This document shows, piece by piece, positions 1 to 6,837 of a stretch of 15,386 bases of DNA. Location: assembly GCA_041552055.1 (NCBI GenBank), contig JBFELO010000105.1:1-15386 (forward strand), in the 5' to 3' direction. Every line of letters starts with the position of its first letter. Position 1 is the stretch's first letter. A program made the position numbers and the translations under genes. Source of the stretch: JBFELO01 sp041552055. GTDB lineage: Bacteria; Acidobacteriota; Thermoanaerobaculia; Thermoanaerobaculales; Sulfomarinibacteraceae. The notes beneath the pieces were generated by a model. That model was not told the DNA's origin. It saw only the letters and a program-made list of their open reading frames with translations, and did not search any database.

Positions 1-791
1 GGCGGCACGCGGCCGCCGCCACCGGGTGGCGGGGTCCCGACCGGTCCACCCGGGCCGCCGGGGCCGCCGGGCCGACCGCGCGGCCTGCCGGGTCTCCCCG
101 GGCGCCCTCCGGCGCCGCCCTGCTGGCGCTGCTCGCGGTGGACGAACCGCCACTCGCAGTAGGTCGTCCTGCCCTCGTAGATCTTGACGCTCTCCTCGCA
201 CGAGGTGGAGTGCACCCCGACGATCGGGCCGACCATCTCTCCACCCTGACGCGACCCGGGACCTCCGGGGGCACCACCCCCGGCGGACCCGCCGATCCCC
301 GTTCCCGGCGTGGTCGTCGGCACCGGCTGGTTCGGCAGGCCGGGCTGCTGACCGCCGGCCGCCCCGCCGCGACCGATCTGGCCACCCTCCTGGCCGAGGA
401 ATATCAGTCCCCAGTCGTAGGAGTCGGTGATCGGGTCCTTCCACTTCTTCCGAATCACCCTCGGGTTCGCTTCCCAGATCTCCTTCAGCCGCATGGGATA
501 GCGACCGAAGCGAAGCCGGAAAAGCCGGATCGCCTCGACGTACTGTTGGCCCCGGAATATCAGCTCGGCCTCGCGCTCCCGCCTCATCTGGAACTCGACG
601 GTCTGGACCGCCACTGCCATCAAGATCGACATGATGGCGATGATCATCACGAATATGATCATCGTGTAGCCGCCCTCCCGCCCGCCGATCCCGGAATCCG
701 GATTCCGGATACCGAATTCGCCCTCCCACCCGGAACACTCGGGGGCAGCGGGCAGCCATCCGCACGTCGCGATCCGCAGTCCGCGATTCAT
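1..791 (-). CDS. Atypical pseudopilin with Gly/Pro-rich tail (partial at left edge)
   Basis: The reading frame opens at ATG 791 and is still open at the window edge, so at least 263 codons are present and the C terminus is missing. An unusually long leader of about 41 residues ends in REGG, followed by YTMIIFVMIIAIMSILMAVA, a hydrophobic helix like the N terminus of type IV pilin-like proteins. The likely cleavage is G41/Y42. Position +5 of the mature protein is Ile, not the usual Glu. After the helix come a charged stretch (QMRREREAELIF), a GRYPMRLKEI segment and KDPITDSYDWG, which recall the GspG-like neighbours (they carry DPMT and DPIT). The rest is low-complexity Gly/Pro/Gln, ending in GRP/GGP triplets, with two Cys in between. 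It starts 4 nt after the preceding pseudopilin stop, so it is the distal gene of the secretion operon. A structural pseudopilin role is inferred; no specific Gsp letter can be assigned. Confidence 0.8.
   Translation of the reverse strand, partial: MNRGLRIATCGWLPAAPECSGWEGEFGIRNPDSGIGGREGGYTMIIFVMIIAIMSILMAVAVQTVEFQMRREREAELIFRGQQYVEAIRLFRLRFGRYPMRLKEIWEANPRVIRKKWKDPITDSYDWGLIFLGQEGGQIGRGGAAGGQQPGLPNQPVPTTTPGTGIGGSAGGGAPGGPGSRQGGEMVGPIVGVHSTSCEESVKIYEGRTTYCEWRFVHREQRQQGGAGGRPGRPGRPRGRPGGPGGPGGPVGTPPPGGGGRVP
691..708. repeat. 18-bp perfect palindrome inside the pseudopilin leader
   Basis: The sequence CCGGAATCCGGATTCCGG equals its own reverse complement and is flanked by further GGAT/GAAT-type units up to an EcoRI-like GAATTC. 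It lies within codons 28-34 of the pseudopilin leader, where it encodes part of GIRNPDSG. The look is that of a short intergenic repeat that has become part of a coding leader. Whether it is repeated elsewhere cannot be seen from this window. Confidence 0.6.
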
Positions 792-795
792 GGAC

Positions 796-1314
796 CTACC
801 AATCCGAGTAAAGCGATCCATCGAGGGAGACGCCATCGGCCCCTGACTTGACATCGATGATCCCGGTCATGCCTCCCAGGTCCTCCTCGATCGGCTCCAG
901 TTCATCGATGTCGCTGGGCTCGGCCGAGAGCTCGTCCCAGGTTTCGGCGGAGCGGGTGATCGGGTCGACCGGTATGAATCGAAGATACCCCGAGTCCACC
1001 AACGTCTGCAGCGACTCGGGGTAGTGACCCTTGTCGGCCAGGAACTGATCGATGGTTGAGCGCATCTGGTACAGGTCGGCCTTGAGCACCGCCTCGCGAG
1101 CCCGAACCGGCGCGTTCTTCATGGCCGGGAGGGCCACGGTTGCCAGGATGCCGATGATCGATATGACGACGATCAACTCGATGAGGGTAAAACCGCGATC
1201 TCGACGTGCGGCAGCGGGCGCTGCCCTGCCGCCTTTCGGATGTAAGGTGTCAGTCACCGGACGGCCGACCGGACGCCCATTATCTACCGTGTGCGGTCTG
1301 GCGATCTCCATCAT
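796..1314 (-). CDS. GspG-like type II secretion pseudopilin (second copy)
   Basis: A 172-residue pseudopilin. The canonical prepilin signal RRDRGFTLIELIVVISIIGI is present, with predicted cleavage at G41/F42 and the conserved Glu at mature position 5. The globular domain contains REAVLKADLYQMRSTIDQF, YPESLQTLVDSGYL and PVDPITRS, the usual GspG order. It ends in DGVSLDGSLYSDW, like the acidic C terminus that binds calcium in GspG proteins. The start chosen is ATG 1314, 2 nt after the TGA of the preceding gene. The frame stays open further upstream, but that would run inside the neighbour. The leader is long; an in-frame GTG at 1257 would give a 22-residue leader and is the main alternative. 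Product: major-type pseudopilin, processed by a prepilin peptidase not in this window, then assembled on the inner-membrane platform. Confidence 0.9.
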   Translation of the reverse strand: MMEIARPHTVDNGRPVGRPVTDTLHPKGGRAAPAAARRDRGFTLIELIVVISIIGILATVALPAMKNAPVRAREAVLKADLYQMRSTIDQFLADKGHYPESLQTLVDSGYLRFIPVDPITRSAETWDELSAEPSDIDELEPIEEDLGGMTGIIDVKSGADGVSLDGSLYSDW

Positions 1315-1316
1315 CG

Positions 1317-1781
1317 TCACCAATCCTCGTATTTCGTCCCATCGATCGCGGTCCCGTCCGACAGAGTGTAGACGTCGTACAGGTTCTCCCCTCCCCACGA
1401 GGTCGAGTCGAAATCGTCCTGATACGACCGCTTCCCCCACTCCTGCTCACCGGTCATCGGGTCCCACGGGATGCGACGAAGGAACCGACGCTTGGTCTCC
1501 TGCCCGACCAGCTCCACCCCTTCCACGAGCACCTCGAGGTCCTCCGGGTACCCCTCGCCGCCCAACGTAATCGGGATCAGACCCTGGTCCGACAACCGCT
1601 TGTAGTCATCGATGGCGTTTCGCATCAGTCGCAGAGCCAAGTGCAGCTCGGCCTCTTTACGTCTCTTGACGGTGAACTTGGCGACCGGCAGCACCATGGT
1701 CGAAAGTAGCGCGATCAACGCCGTCACCATGACCAGCTCTGCGAGAGTGAAACCGAGCTCGCCGCGCCTCACCCGGAGCAT
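1317..1781 (-). CDS. GspG-like type II secretion pseudopilin (first copy)
   Basis: A 154-residue protein with a short 10-residue leader (MLRVRRGELG), then FTLAELVMVTALIALLSTMV; Glu at mature position 5 is present. The globular part has KRRKEAELHLALRLMRNAID, a YPEDLEVLVEG segment, RRIPWDPMTGE and a GGENLYDVYTLSDG stretch. It ends DGTAIDGTKYEDW, matching the terminal pattern of the next gene. A good ribosome site (GAGGGAG, 7-nt spacer) precedes ATG 1781, which is only 1 nt from the secretin TGA. The two adjacent GspG-like genes probably arose by tandem duplication, because leader type, DPxT motif and Y-x-DW ending are shared. Which of them is the major subunit cannot be told from sequence alone. 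Confidence 0.92.
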   Translation of the reverse strand: MLRVRRGELGFTLAELVMVTALIALLSTMVLPVAKFTVKRRKEAELHLALRLMRNAIDDYKRLSDQGLIPITLGGEGYPEDLEVLVEGVELVGQETKRRFLRRIPWDPMTGEQEWGKRSYQDDFDSTSWGGENLYDVYTLSDGTAIDGTKYEDW

Positions 1782-1782
1782 G

Positions 1783-4170
1783 TCACGGCTCCCTCGACGC
1801 GGCGCTCGGAATCACGTACAGAGCACCGTCGCTGGCGGCCACCGGGACCGCCGTGCCGTCGGCCGCGATCGCACCGCCCGATGTAAACACGAGCGGAGCC
1901 GGTCCCGGCGACAGGGCCCGCACGTTGAACGCGGCCACCCCCTGGGGCGCCTCGCTTCCCTCGAGCACCATGATGTCCAGGGACAGCCAGCCGCTGTCTT
2001 CATCGAGCGAGCCCTCGAGGACCTGGACGCCGGGCGCCGCTTCGAACGAGTCGATCGCCAGGCGATCCGGGTCGAAGGAGAGCCCGAGCGGCATCCGGTA
2101 CGAGCCGGGCGCGTCCCGGACCACGAGCTGGAGGGTGATCTCCTCTCCCTCGGCCATCGAGACCACCGTGGGCTCCAGACCGACCACCAGCGGCCGACGA
2201 GACGCATCCACGGTCACCACCGGGGCGTCCACGTCAGGCTCCGGCGCGAACTCCATCGACTTCTCCTCGCCGCCCGGGACCAACTCGGTGCCCGGCTCGC
2301 CCTGCTGTGGCCTGACTTGACGCGGCGGACGGCGGATACCGTACGGTGTCGGTCGGGTCCCTTCCTGCTGACCCTGCTCGTCAGGCCGTTCCTGCTGCTC
2401 CCGATCGAACGGACCCTCCTCGGAGCGGCCCGACTGAACCCGAGGCGAACGCGAGCCGGCGAAGGAGATCCTGCTCTCGGTGCCGACCCACACCGGCGCG
2501 AGGTCCGCCTCCTGGATGTCGGGGAAGCGAATGATGTGCGGCGTCAGCGTCAAGATGAGGTCGATGCTCTTCGTCTGAACTCTCTTGCTGGTGAACAGCC
2601 GCCCGATGCCGGGGATGTCCGACAGCAGGGGTGTTTCGGACTGGCCCTCGGTACGGTCCTTGCGGATCAGGCCCGCGAGCAGGCTCGACTCGCCGCTCTT
2701 CAGCCGGATCACCGACGTGATCGTGCGGGTGCCGATGGTCACCGCCTCCTGGTCCGGTCCGACGGGCACGGTCTCTCCGAGCTGTGAAACCTCCACGGTC
2801 AGGTTCAGGGTGACCTCACGGTTGTGGTGGACTCTCGGCTCGACGTCGATCTTGATGCCGATGTCTCGATACTGGAAGGACGTGATCGGTACCACGCTTC
2901 CGCCGACCGTGTTGGAGGTATTGAATGACGTCACCGGGATCGGCACCTGGTCGCCGAGGTGGAGCGAGGCCTTCTCTCCCTCGGTGATCCGCAGCTGCGG
3001 CTGGGCCAGAATCTGGGCCTGGCCGCTCGCCTTCACCAGGTTGATGATGATGCTCGGCACGTTGACGAAGATGTTGTCGTTGCTGATGTTGCGGAGATCC
3101 GGCAGGAAGGACGAGCCCGGGGGCGCACCGGGGCTGACCTGACTGAGATCCGCCTGCAGGGTGAACGAGTATGTCGACAGGTTCATGCCGAGCTCGGACT
3201 GCTTCGAGACGTCCACCTCCATCAGCTCCACATCCACCAGCACCTCGGCCTTTGCCTTGTCGTTGGCCGAGATCAGCTTCTCCGCGATCGCCACCTTGTC
3301 GGCGGTGTCGCGCAGGGTGATGGCATTGAGCTGCTCGTTGGTGGCGAGCCGCCGCGCCTCGATCAGCGATCGCAGCAGCTTGTCGACCTCCTTGACGTCG
3401 GCGTTGGACAGGAAGAAGGTCTTGATCACCAGATCCTCGTACTCGCGGCGGTTCTGGGGAGTGTCCTCGGCGATGATGATGGTGTTCGAGTCCAGCACCT
3501 TGTAGAAGTGTCCCGCGTGCTGCATCACCAGCTCGAGAGCCCGTTCGGCGGTCACGTCGTTGAGCTCGATCGGGAGTTTGTCGTCGCGCAGCTTGGGGTC
3601 GAAGATCACGTTGAAGCCGTACGCCTTGGCCATCGCCTGGTAGATCTCCTTGACCGGCTTCGGACGTGGGAAGTTGAGGGTGATCGGCTCCTTGGATTTC
3701 GGATCGAGTACTGGCGGCTTCACCTTGGCCTCGCTGGCCAGGCGCTTCAGCTCCTCGAGTTCCGCCTCGCCGCCCGGCCTGGACAGGATGACGATCTCCT
3801 GGACCACGTCTTCGAGCACCTGCTCGGCGTACTGGTTGGTCGGGTCCAGCTGCACCGCCATCTGGAGCTCGTTCCTGGCCGCCGACAACTGACCCATATT
3901 GCGCAGAGCGATTCCGCGCTCGAAGTGATCGTGAGAGGCGTTCTGCCGCGCCCGGCGGAGACCGATCCGGTACTCGACGTTGTCCGGGTCTCTGGCAACG
4001 AGTTCGAGGTAGTGGTAGACGGCGGCGTCCCAGTTCTCGTGCGCCGCCGCCTGCTTGCCTTCACGGGCCTTGGCACTGGTCGAGCACGCGGTCGATCCCA
4101 CCAGAATCAAGGCGCCGGCGAGGGCACACGATGCGAGTCGCAGTTTCCTATTGTTCAGCCAAGGGTACAC
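1783..4170 (-). CDS. Secretin (GspD/PilQ family) with N-terminal TPRs and C-terminal cohesin-like domain
   Basis: A 795-residue outer-membrane channel protein. The start is GTG 4170: a perfect GGAGG (4177-4181) sits 6 nt upstream, and this start yields a lipoprotein-type signal (RRK-type basic start, hydrophobic core, GSTAC with Cys29). The gene overlaps the previous one by 23 nt. TPR-like helices span about 36-125 (NWDAAVYHYLELVARDPDN, LSAARNELQMAVQLDPTNQ). Secretin N0 is about 160-235 and N1-like NolW about 248-310. The secretin barrel spans about 320-547, with LRITEGEKASLHLGDQVPI, the SGESSLLAGLI segment and PLLSDIPGIGRLF. A charged Gln/Arg/Pro linker follows (about 560-640). Residues about 660-795 read as a cohesin-like beta domain (ITLQLVVRDAPG, LGLSFDPDRLAIDSFEA, VAAFNVRALSPGPAPLVF). 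Oligomeric export channel is established for the family; the role of the last domain is inferred. Confidence 0.95.
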   Translation of the reverse strand: MYPWLNNRKLRLASCALAGALILVGSTACSTSAKAREGKQAAAHENWDAAVYHYLELVARDPDNVEYRIGLRRARQNASHDHFERGIALRNMGQLSAARNELQMAVQLDPTNQYAEQVLEDVVQEIVILSRPGGEAELEELKRLASEAKVKPPVLDPKSKEPITLNFPRPKPVKEIYQAMAKAYGFNVIFDPKLRDDKLPIELNDVTAERALELVMQHAGHFYKVLDSNTIIIAEDTPQNRREYEDLVIKTFFLSNADVKEVDKLLRSLIEARRLATNEQLNAITLRDTADKVAIAEKLISANDKAKAEVLVDVELMEVDVSKQSELGMNLSTYSFTLQADLSQVSPGAPPGSSFLPDLRNISNDNIFVNVPSIIINLVKASGQAQILAQPQLRITEGEKASLHLGDQVPIPVTSFNTSNTVGGSVVPITSFQYRDIGIKIDVEPRVHHNREVTLNLTVEVSQLGETVPVGPDQEAVTIGTRTITSVIRLKSGESSLLAGLIRKDRTEGQSETPLLSDIPGIGRLFTSKRVQTKSIDLILTLTPHIIRFPDIQEADLAPVWVGTESRISFAGSRSPRVQSGRSEEGPFDREQQERPDEQGQQEGTRPTPYGIRRPPRQVRPQQGEPGTELVPGGEEKSMEFAPEPDVDAPVVTVDASRRPLVVGLEPTVVSMAEGEEITLQLVVRDAPGSYRMPLGLSFDPDRLAIDSFEAAPGVQVLEGSLDEDSGWLSLDIMVLEGSEAPQGVAAFNVRALSPGPAPLVFTSGGAIAADGTAVPVAASDGALYVIPSAASREP

Positions 4171-4741
4171 GGGTGTCCTCCGAGCGGTCGTATCCGACGA
4201 AACCGATGACGACCGACTCCAGTCCAATTTCGCGGATGATGAAAATCTCGTCGAGCACGTCTCCAGCCGTGGCGACCTCGACCACCGACGTGTCGGGGTC
4301 TTTGCCGGGCTTTCGAAACGCCGCGACCTGCAGACGCAGGGGGCCGAAGTACCCCAGGTAGTCACGGTCGAACGGGGGTGGTGGCGGCAGGATCTCACCG
4401 TCGGCGCCGCGGGCCAGGCGCGGCGTCGGCGTGGGACGCGGCGTCCTCTGGACGGCAGGACGGGTCGGCGTCGGCGGCCTCGGAGTGGGCGTCGGCGGTG
4501 CACCGAAGATGAACGGATTGCGGTCTCCGGCCCCCGCAACACCTCCCCCCTCTTCGAGCAGCGCCACCTCGAGCCGCGGCAGGTTGTGCGGCTCGTAGTC
4601 GATCTGCCCTCCTCCTGCCGGCCCAACCGACAGCCGACCTCGGCGCAATGTCGTCACGATCACCACCGCGGCCAGCACGGCGAGGATCGTCAGCAGCACC
4701 GCCAGACGGGTGCGCTCAGCTTTGGTCTTCGGTTGTGCCAT
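4148..4741 (-). CDS. PilP/GspC-like inner-membrane alignment protein
   Basis: A 197-residue protein. An N-terminal basic patch is followed by one membrane helix (about 13-32) and a periplasmic region. RNPF at 74-77 is followed by a Pro/Thr-rich linker (about 81-110, with TPTPRPPTPT and TPRPTPTPR), a proline run, and a small C-terminal beta-type domain (about 128-195: YFGPLRLQVAAF, AGDVLDEIFIIREIGLESVV, IGFVGYD). This is the architecture of PilP and of the HR region of GspC, which connect the inner-membrane platform to the secretin. Its place between pilO and the secretin gene supports that. No lipobox is present, unlike classical PilP, so the anchor is more GspC-like. ATG 4741 is preferred because it starts a clean membrane protein; a GTG at 4771 is in frame. 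It overlaps the pilO-like gene by 26 nt. Confidence 0.75.
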   Translation of the reverse strand: MAQPKTKAERTRLAVLLTILAVLAAVVIVTTLRRGRLSVGPAGGGQIDYEPHNLPRLEVALLEEGGGVAGAGDRNPFIFGAPPTPTPRPPTPTRPAVQRTPRPTPTPRLARGADGEILPPPPPFDRDYLGYFGPLRLQVAAFRKPGKDPDTSVVEVATAGDVLDEIFIIREIGLESVVIGFVGYDRSEDTRVPLAEQ

Positions 4742-5360
4742 CACCGTCCGATTCCGCTCTTCGAATGCCACCCGTCAACCGGCGTAGCAGCTCCTCGTTG
4801 GCCTCGGCAAACACTGTAGCCAGACGAATCGAGATCTGGAGCTCCCGCGTGGTTGCGTCTTCTTCTCCAGCGAATCCTATGTGTTCGACGATCAAGAACT
4901 CCGGGCTCGTCTGCACTGAAGCCAGGAGCAGCCGAATCTGAGGATACTCGCCTTCGACCGCGAACTGAATGCTGAACCGCACCTGGTCCAGCTGTCTGTC
5001 CTCGCTTGCCGAGTAACTGAACGAGCCGGGCAACAGTCCGGCCTCTCGGGTCGCCGTCCCCACCTCCCTCAGTATGTTCGTCAGCCGCTCGTCGAGATTT
5101 CCGAACACCTCGTCGTACAGGTAGTTGAACTGGAGGTCCAGATCGGCCACTGCGTCACGTTCGCTTTCGGCCTGTTCGAGGGTCCGAGTCAGCCGGGCGA
5201 CCTGGTTCTCGAGGCCGGTGATGTCGTCGCGCAGCTGCGCCTCGCGCCCGACAGAACCGGAGGTCTGGTAGGCGTAGACCGCGATCGTCACGAGACAGAC
5301 GATCACCGCAGGCACCCACACGGCCGCCATCCGTTGCCACGGTCGCCATGCCACCCTCAT
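4716..5360 (-). CDS. pilO: PilO-like pilus/secretion assembly protein
   Basis: A 214-residue bitopic membrane protein with a short cytoplasmic start, one membrane helix (about 11-32, AAVWVPAVIVCLVTIAVYAY) and a coiled coil (about 38-72, LRDDITGLENQVARLTRTL). An alpha/beta periplasmic domain follows, containing VGTATREAGLLPGSFSYSA and VRFSIQFAVEGEYPQIRLLL. The last two segments are typical for PilO/GspM ferredoxin-like domains. Its start overlaps the stop of the pilN-like gene in an ATGA, so translation is likely coupled. PilO pairs with PilN in the periplasm and together they hold PilM and PilP; that is known for the family and fits this gene order. The C-terminal tail is acidic and overlaps the next gene. 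Confidence 0.85.
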   Translation of the reverse strand: MRVAWRPWQRMAAVWVPAVIVCLVTIAVYAYQTSGSVGREAQLRDDITGLENQVARLTRTLEQAESERDAVADLDLQFNYLYDEVFGNLDERLTNILREVGTATREAGLLPGSFSYSASEDRQLDQVRFSIQFAVEGEYPQIRLLLASVQTSPEFLIVEHIGFAGEEDATTRELQISIRLATVFAEANEELLRRLTGGIRRAESDGDGTTEDQS

Positions 5361-5929
5361 GGAGCAACCTCGTCAGGGTGGTAGGTGACCCGCATCGTGA
5401 GTTCGTACCCGGCAGTTCTGGACTCCTCGGGCATGGCCTCGCGGATTGGGATCGGCTCCGAGAACGACGGGTCGGCGATCAGATTCTGCAGCAAGTCCAG
5501 GATGTCATCACGGGTGCGTGCGATCGCCATCACACTGAGCGTGAACCCCTCCGTGGCCACCACGGGCGCGATCTTGACAATGCGGACATCTCTGGGCATC
5601 ACACGCTCGATGTCATCGAGCAGCTGTAGCCACGAGAAGCCCCATTCGCGCAGCACCACGTTGGTCGCCTGAACGCGACCCGAGAGCGACCGCCAGGGAA
5701 CTTTCTCGAGGTCATCGATGACGCTTTGTGCATCGGCCGCAAGAGCGTCGCGCTGCGATCGCAGCTCCCTGGCGCGTTCGAGCTGCGGCGCCAGGGTGCG
5801 GTTGCTCGAGAAATAAAACGAAACGTTCAACACGAGGAACACTGCGGCCAGTGCTGCTGCAACACCCGTGACCAGCCAGACCGGGCGGGTGTTGAGGAAC
5901 GGACGCGCAGCCAAGTCGGGCGCGATCAA
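5357..5929 (-). CDS. pilN: PilN-like pilus/secretion assembly protein
   Basis: A 190-residue protein. The frame is open further upstream, but that part lies within the pilM-like gene. The start chosen is TTG 5929, which overlaps the upstream stop as TTGA and has AGGGAG 7 nt upstream. It gives MIAPDLAARPFLNTRPVW, the short cytoplasmic PilM-binding start characteristic of PilN proteins. One membrane helix (about 17-40) is followed by a coiled coil (about 42-76, LAPQLERARELRSQRDAL) and a periplasmic domain including WLQLLDDIERVMPRDVRIVK, which closely matches the PilN pattern. It is expected to bind PilM in the cytoplasm and pair with PilO in the periplasm. The TTG start is inferred from overlap, spacing and family N terminus. 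Confidence 0.88.
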   Translation of the reverse strand: MIAPDLAARPFLNTRPVWLVTGVAAALAAVFLVLNVSFYFSSNRTLAPQLERARELRSQRDALAADAQSVIDDLEKVPWRSLSGRVQATNVVLREWGFSWLQLLDDIERVMPRDVRIVKIAPVVATEGFTLSVMAIARTRDDILDLLQNLIADPSFSEPIPIREAMPEESRTAGYELTMRVTYHPDEVAP

Positions 5930-6837
5930 CGGTCCACTCCCTGCGCCAGCCGAAGCATGGGGATCAGACGTGCTTCGCCGAGTCGTGTGGCGATCTCCGG
6001 ATCCACCATCGGTGGGAGGTCGGCCACGGGCGCCAATCGGAATCCATCCTGGTCGCGCCACCACCGAGTCGACTCTTCCTGCACCGATGTGTTCTCAGCC
6101 GACACCACGACGCTGATCTCGCCCGTCACGCCCAGGTCCGAGCGGATGAAGCGGTGTGCGAGCTGGAGTTCGCGCTGGACGACGGGCTCGACACCGACGC
6201 CCCCGGCGAGGGGTTTGGTGCGCACCAGCCGCGGCACTCCATCGACCGTCAGGAGCAGCGACAGGTGACCCTCCTCCTGCTGAACCACGAGCTGGCGGCC
6301 GCCATTGATGCCGCTCACGAGCGCAAACAGGCGGGGGGTGATGAGTCCCGGTTCGACGCCGACCGCCGAGAAGCTCGCCTCGAGGCTGGCGATCGCGCGT
6401 TCGACGCCCACCATGCACAGCAGCGGCTTCTGACCGTCCACAGACCGGTGTGGAATCGCAGACACCCGCAACTCCGATGGCAGCACGGGAAGCAACTTCT
6501 TGAGGCGCCAACGCACCACCTGGTCGAGCTCGGATTGTCTGCGGGGTAAATCGGTGAAGTGGAACAGCTGCGTGCGGACCCAAGTGGTGGGAACCACCAC
6601 CGCAGGCCGTCGCGCACCATCGATCCGTCCCTGAACAGCGCCGAGCGCGGCGGACAACCGGTCCCTGTCGACTGCCTGGAGTCCGACCGGCCCGATGTCG
6701 CAGGTGCCCTGCGGCATTGCCTCCACCGCGCAATGAAGGGACCCGTCACGATCCCGTCGCACAGCGGCGACCGCGGCGCCGTCCAGCAACCAGGCGGTGG
6801 TTGGCGCGGGACTGGTGAAGAACTTCTTCCAGTTCAT
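5926..6837 (-). CDS. PilM/GspL-like actin-fold protein
   Basis: A 303-residue soluble protein; no membrane helix is seen. Position and pattern (VPTTWVRTQLFHFTDLPRRQ, LDQVVRWRLKKLLPV, then a VVGVEPGLITPRLFALV-like segment: VGVERAIASLEASFSAVGVE) match the PilM/GspL/FtsA-type family, which sits under the inner membrane and binds the PilN N terminus. The usual PilM phosphate-1 sequence near the N terminus (DIGSS-like) is here only AWLLDGAAVAAVRR, so ATP binding may be weak or lost, as in GspL. The start ATG 6837 overlaps the gspE stop (ATGA) and its stop overlaps pilN. Assignment rests mostly on synteny plus the conserved central segment; a divergent PilM is the best reading. Confidence 0.75.
   Translation of the reverse strand: MNWKKFFTSPAPTTAWLLDGAAVAAVRRDRDGSLHCAVEAMPQGTCDIGPVGLQAVDRDRLSAALGAVQGRIDGARRPAVVVPTTWVRTQLFHFTDLPRRQSELDQVVRWRLKKLLPVLPSELRVSAIPHRSVDGQKPLLCMVGVERAIASLEASFSAVGVEPGLITPRLFALVSGINGGRQLVVQQEEGHLSLLLTVDGVPRLVRTKPLAGGVGVEPVVQRELQLAHRFIRSDLGVTGEISVVVSAENTSVQEESTRWWRDQDGFRLAPVADLPPMVDPEIATRLGEARLIPMLRLAQGVDR

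Noticed and set aside
2959..4209. A 416-codon plus-strand open frame opposite the secretin
   Set aside because: Antisense shadow of the secretin; composition is biased (Leu/Val/His/Arg/Asp) and no ribosome site or domain is evident.
4401..4500. Repeated GTCGGCGTGGG-like units that look like a tandem DNA repeat
   Set aside because: They encode the Pro/Thr-rich linker of the PilP/GspC-like protein and need no separate explanation.
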